From Maribellus maritimus (GTDB taxonomy: Bacteria; Bacteroidota; Bacteroidia; Bacteroidales; Prolixibacteraceae), in NCBI RefSeq assembly GCF_022267315.1, contig NZ_JAIKLE010000012.1, positions 62,001-126,000 of the forward strand: a DNA stretch of 64,000 bases. Direction: 5' to 3'. Below, one piece after another: positions 61,522-64,000 of this stretch (position 1 is its first letter; the number at the start of each line of letters is the position of its first letter). The position numbers and the translations under genes are program-made. A model generated the notes under the pieces. The model was not told the origin of the DNA. It saw only the letters and a list, made by a program, of their open reading frames with translations, and did not search any database.

Positions 61522-62613
61522 ATGACTTTAAAGCTTGAAATTAATCCAATAAAAGAGTGGTTACCACACATTGATAATCCTCTTTTAATTTCCGGACCTT
61601 GCAGTTTGGAAAGTGAAGAACAGGCGCTGGACACAGCAAAACTACTGGCTCAGGATAAACGCGTATTTATTTACCGTGGAGGCGTATGGAAACCAAGAAC
61701 AAGACCTGGTTCTTTCGAAGGAGTAGGTTCCGTTGGATTAAAATGGTTACAAACGGTAAAAAAAGAAACCGGATTACCTGTGGGAACCGAAGTAGCAAAT
61801 GCCCAGCACACCGAGGAGGCGCTAAACGCAGGATTAGATGTATTGTGGATTGGAGCACGCTCAACTGCCAGCCCGTTTGTGGTGCAGGAAATTGCCGACG
61901 TTGTAAAAGGAACAGATGCTGTGATTATGATCAAAAACCCGGTAAATCCGGATGTACAGCTCTGGATGGGTGCTGTTGAACGGATAAATCAGGCAGGGAT
62001 AAAAAATATCGTTGCCATTCACCGCGGTTTTACTCCTTTCAGAGAAACAAAATACCGCAACTACCCCAACTGGAAAACAGTTATCGAACTCAAACGAATT
62101 CTTCCCAATCTGCCAATTATTTGCGACCCCAGCCATATTGCCGGAAAACGCGAATATTTATACGAAATTTCACAAAAAGCATTTGATATGGGAATGGAGG
62201 GACTGATGCTGGAATCGCACCGGGATCCTTCGTGTGCCATGAGCGATGCCGCTCAACAACTTACTCCGGATGACCTCGGAAAATTACTGGATAAACTGGT
62301 TATCCGTCACGAAAATGCAAATAACCCTAATTTTGAAAGCCAATTGGATGTTCTGCGTAATCGCATTGATGCACTCGACTCTGAACTTCTTGAAATTCTT
62401 GCATCAAGGGTTGCCATTGTAAAACAAATCGGGCAGTACAAAAGAGAAAACAACGTTACTGCACTGCAGATGAATCGCTGGACTCAGTTGATGGATAACA
62501 GGGTAAACCTGGGAAAGCGCCTGGATATCAACGAAACATTTGTAAAAATACTTTTTCAGCTCATCCACGAAGACTCCGTAAGAATGCAGACTGAAATTAT
62601 GGATGAAGAATAA
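61522..62613 (+). CDS. Bifunctional DAHP synthase / chorismate mutase
   Basis: A 363-aa fusion. Residues about 15-265 are a type I-beta DAHP synthase (SGPCSLESEEQ, YRGGVWKPRTRPGSFEG, ICDPSHIAGKREY, HRDPSCAMSDAAQQLTPDD), the first step of aromatic synthesis. Residues about 272-363 are an AroQ-type chorismate mutase (LDVLRNRIDALDSELLEILASRVAIVKQIGQYKRENN). In this fused form the mutase domain serves as a feedback sensor and activity module. With tyrA it leads from the entry of the pathway to tyrosine. Prephenate dehydratase is not in the window. Confidence 0.94.
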   Translation: MTLKLEINPIKEWLPHIDNPLLISGPCSLESEEQALDTAKLLAQDKRVFIYRGGVWKPRTRPGSFEGVGSVGLKWLQTVKKETGLPVGTEVANAQHTEEALNAGLDVLWIGARSTASPFVVQEIADVVKGTDAVIMIKNPVNPDVQLWMGAVERINQAGIKNIVAIHRGFTPFRETKYRNYPNWKTVIELKRILPNLPIICDPSHIAGKREYLYEISQKAFDMGMEGLMLESHRDPSCAMSDAAQQLTPDDLGKLLDKLVIRHENANNPNFESQLDVLRNRIDALDSELLEILASRVAIVKQIGQYKRENNVTALQMNRWTQLMDNRVNLGKRLDINETFVKILFQLIHEDSVRMQTEIMDEE

Positions 62614-62633
62614 GCGCATTAAATATCACCGAT

Positions 62634-62667
62634 AACCCCGGGGAAAATTTTCCGGGGTTTTTATTTG
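62634..62667. terminator. Intrinsic terminator of the aromatic operon
   Basis: A self-complementary hairpin (62634-62659) with the GC-rich core AACCCCGG / CCGGGGTT and a T-rich tail. It overlaps the stop codon of the convergent aldehyde dehydrogenase gene. Confidence 0.85.
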
Positions 62668-64000
62668 AATAATAATCTCAGAACCTTAAAAACCCACTTT
62701 TTATACGGAGGATATCGCAGAGGCAAATCAATTTTCGAAGATGTTTTCATGACTGAACGTTCATGCGAAAAAACATCAAAACTGTGCTTACCGTGATATG
62801 AACCCATTCCGCTATCGCCAACCCCGCCAAAAGGCAATAAAGGATTTGTAAAATGGAGAACAACATCATTTATCATCGCATCTCCCGAAGTAGTTCTATT
62901 CAAAAATTCTTTTTGCTTTTTTCGGCTTTCAGAAAAATAATACGTTGCCAGTGATTTCTCTTCTTTTTTCAGGAAAGAAAATACATCATCCATACGTTGA
63001 AAACTTAACACGGGCAAAACCGGACCAAAAATCTCATCTTTCATTACCGGTGAGTCCGGTAAAACATCAGTTAAAATTGTTGGTGAAAAATAATTTGTTT
63101 TTTCATCGTAATCACCGCCGTAATAGACAGTAGAACCTTTCAATAATTCTAATATCCGCCGTACAGCAGAAGAATTAACGATTCTTGTGAAATCACCATT
63201 TTCTTTAGGAGCTTCTGAATACATTGATTTGATTGCCGCTACCATCAATTCCAAAAATCTATTTTTTACTGATTCATGTACAAATAAATAATCGGGTGCT
63301 ACGCATGATTGTCCGCCGTTTAACAATTTCCCCCAAACAATACGTCGGGCTGCAATTTTAAGATTTGCATCTTTATCTACAATCACAGGATTTTTTCCGC
63401 CCAGTTCGAGTACAACCGGTGTGATGTATTTTGCAGCTGCCTGTAAAACAATTTTTCCAACACGCGAACTTCCGGTAAAGAAAATTTTATCCCAACGATA
63501 AGAGAGCAGTTCCTGGCTTATTAATGCATCACCTTTTACAACGTAAACATACTGTTTGTCAAAAACTTCACTGATTATTTTTTCAATAGTATCCGTAACG
63601 CTTGTAACTGCCTCTGAAGGTTTTAGAACAGCAACATTCCCTGCTGACAAAGCTCCAACCAACGGAGCAATTGTTAGCATAAAAGGATAATTAAACGGAC
63701 TGATAATCAACACTCTACCTAAAGGTTGTTTGTGAACAAAACTCTTCGAAGGAAACGCATGCAAAGGAGTCCCGGCTCTTTTTGGTCTGGCCCATTTTTT
63801 TAAATGCTTTATGTGCTGTGTTAGTTCATTTTGCACCAAGCCAATCTCGGAACTTATTACTTCAAATCCACCTTTCCCCAGATCTTTTCGAAAACCTGTA
63901 ATTAATTCCTCCTCGTACTTTTTTATCGCCGATTTTAATTCCTTTAACTTTTTAATCCGAAAATTAACGTCAAGGGTAATGTTTGAATAAAAAAAATCAT
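62661..64000 (-). CDS. Aldehyde dehydrogenase family protein (5' end beyond right edge)
   Basis: An NAD(P)-dependent aldehyde dehydrogenase of the class-3/fatty-aldehyde type. The frame is open to the window edge; the first visible residues (FFYSNITLDVNFRIKKLKELK) match the start of the fold, so only a few codons are missing. NYPFMLTIAPLVGALSAGN and the oxyanion GGKNP are clear, and the catalytic Cys lies in GGQSCVAPDY; GDSGMGSYHGKHSF is near the end. The visible part is 446 aa. It probably oxidises medium-chain or aromatic aldehydes; the substrate is unknown. Confidence 0.9.
   Translation of the reverse strand, partial: DFFYSNITLDVNFRIKKLKELKSAIKKYEEELITGFRKDLGKGGFEVISSEIGLVQNELTQHIKHLKKWARPKRAGTPLHAFPSKSFVHKQPLGRVLIISPFNYPFMLTIAPLVGALSAGNVAVLKPSEAVTSVTDTIEKIISEVFDKQYVYVVKGDALISQELLSYRWDKIFFTGSSRVGKIVLQAAAKYITPVVLELGGKNPVIVDKDANLKIAARRIVWGKLLNGGQSCVAPDYLFVHESVKNRFLELMVAAIKSMYSEAPKENGDFTRIVNSSAVRRILELLKGSTVYYGGDYDEKTNYFSPTILTDVLPDSPVMKDEIFGPVLPVLSFQRMDDVFSFLKKEEKSLATYYFSESRKKQKEFLNRTTSGDAMINDVVLHFTNPLLPFGGVGDSGMGSYHGKHSFDVFSHERSVMKTSSKIDLPLRYPPYKKWVFKVLRLLFK

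Noticed and set aside
1-64000. tRNA, rRNA, prophage or insertion sequence
   Set aside because: No transposase, integrase, phage structural gene or tRNA-like cloverleaf was recognised in any intergenic region by eye.

Overview
The window reads as chromosomal DNA of a Bacteroidota bacterium, most likely a free-living carbohydrate degrader of the Bacteroidales/Marinilabiliales side (Prolixibacteraceae-like; this placement is inference). The signs are outer-membrane receptors with N-terminal carboxypeptidase-regulatory-like domains paired with DUF4249 lipoproteins, type IX secretion C-terminal sorting domains, a GH97 glycosidase, many Bacteroidetes lipoproteins, AT-rich spacers, and several promoters of the Bacteroidetes form (TTG, 19-21 nt, TAnnTTTG). 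I saw no rRNA, tRNA, CRISPR array, transposase or prophage gene.

Layout. 1-98 is the start of a secreted protein that leaves the left edge. 526-9733 (minus strand) is a tandemly duplicated outer-membrane cassette: DUF4249 lipoprotein, TonB-dependent receptor, small beta-barrel protein. The left copy also has two small barrel paralogues, and its last gene is broken. Between the copies lies a decayed copy of the promoter and first codons of rfaE2, whose intact copy follows the right cassette; this marks the duplication breakpoint. 10252-18669 is mostly housekeeping: rfaE2, radA, a DUF4296 lipoprotein, an amidohydrolase, a radical-SAM protein, DUF2147, penicillin acylase and PpsR. 18759-22596 is an envelope/metal stress locus: DUF4405, ECF sigma factor, zinc anti-sigma factor, CnrX-like sensor, Spy-like protein, DUF2202. 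An MscS channel follows.

23892-30707 (minus strand) is a tight six-gene operon: PqqD-like protein, ATP-grasp ligase, type III PLP decarboxylase, urea-transporter/M23-peptidase fusion, TPR-barrel protein, TPR protein. I cannot match it to a described pathway, and it is my main candidate for an undescribed system. A collagen-like lipoprotein, a Crp/Fnr regulator with direct-repeat operators and a 69-aa membrane protein come next.

32667-45735 holds an MBL hydrolase, a bicupin, GH97, a LytS/LytTR pair, an FG-GAP protein, TfoX-like, a lipoprotein, DeaD helicase, and a four-gene operon (lipoprotein, seven-helix membrane protein, NarL-type kinase and regulator). Divergent from that operon is a 694-aa protein with a duplicated domain and no signal peptide. 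48536-54711 holds a barrel protein, creatininase, dipeptidase E, an AAE-type transporter, a thioredoxin-like protein and GH32. 54805-60359 holds two paralogous secreted zinc-protease-like proteins with sorting domains, plus a broken 5' copy. 60416-62613 is an aromatic amino acid operon (tyrA, DAHP synthase/chorismate mutase) preceded by a 24-aa Tyr/Phe-rich leader peptide and an intrinsic terminator, a textbook attenuator layout. An aldehyde dehydrogenase runs off the right edge.
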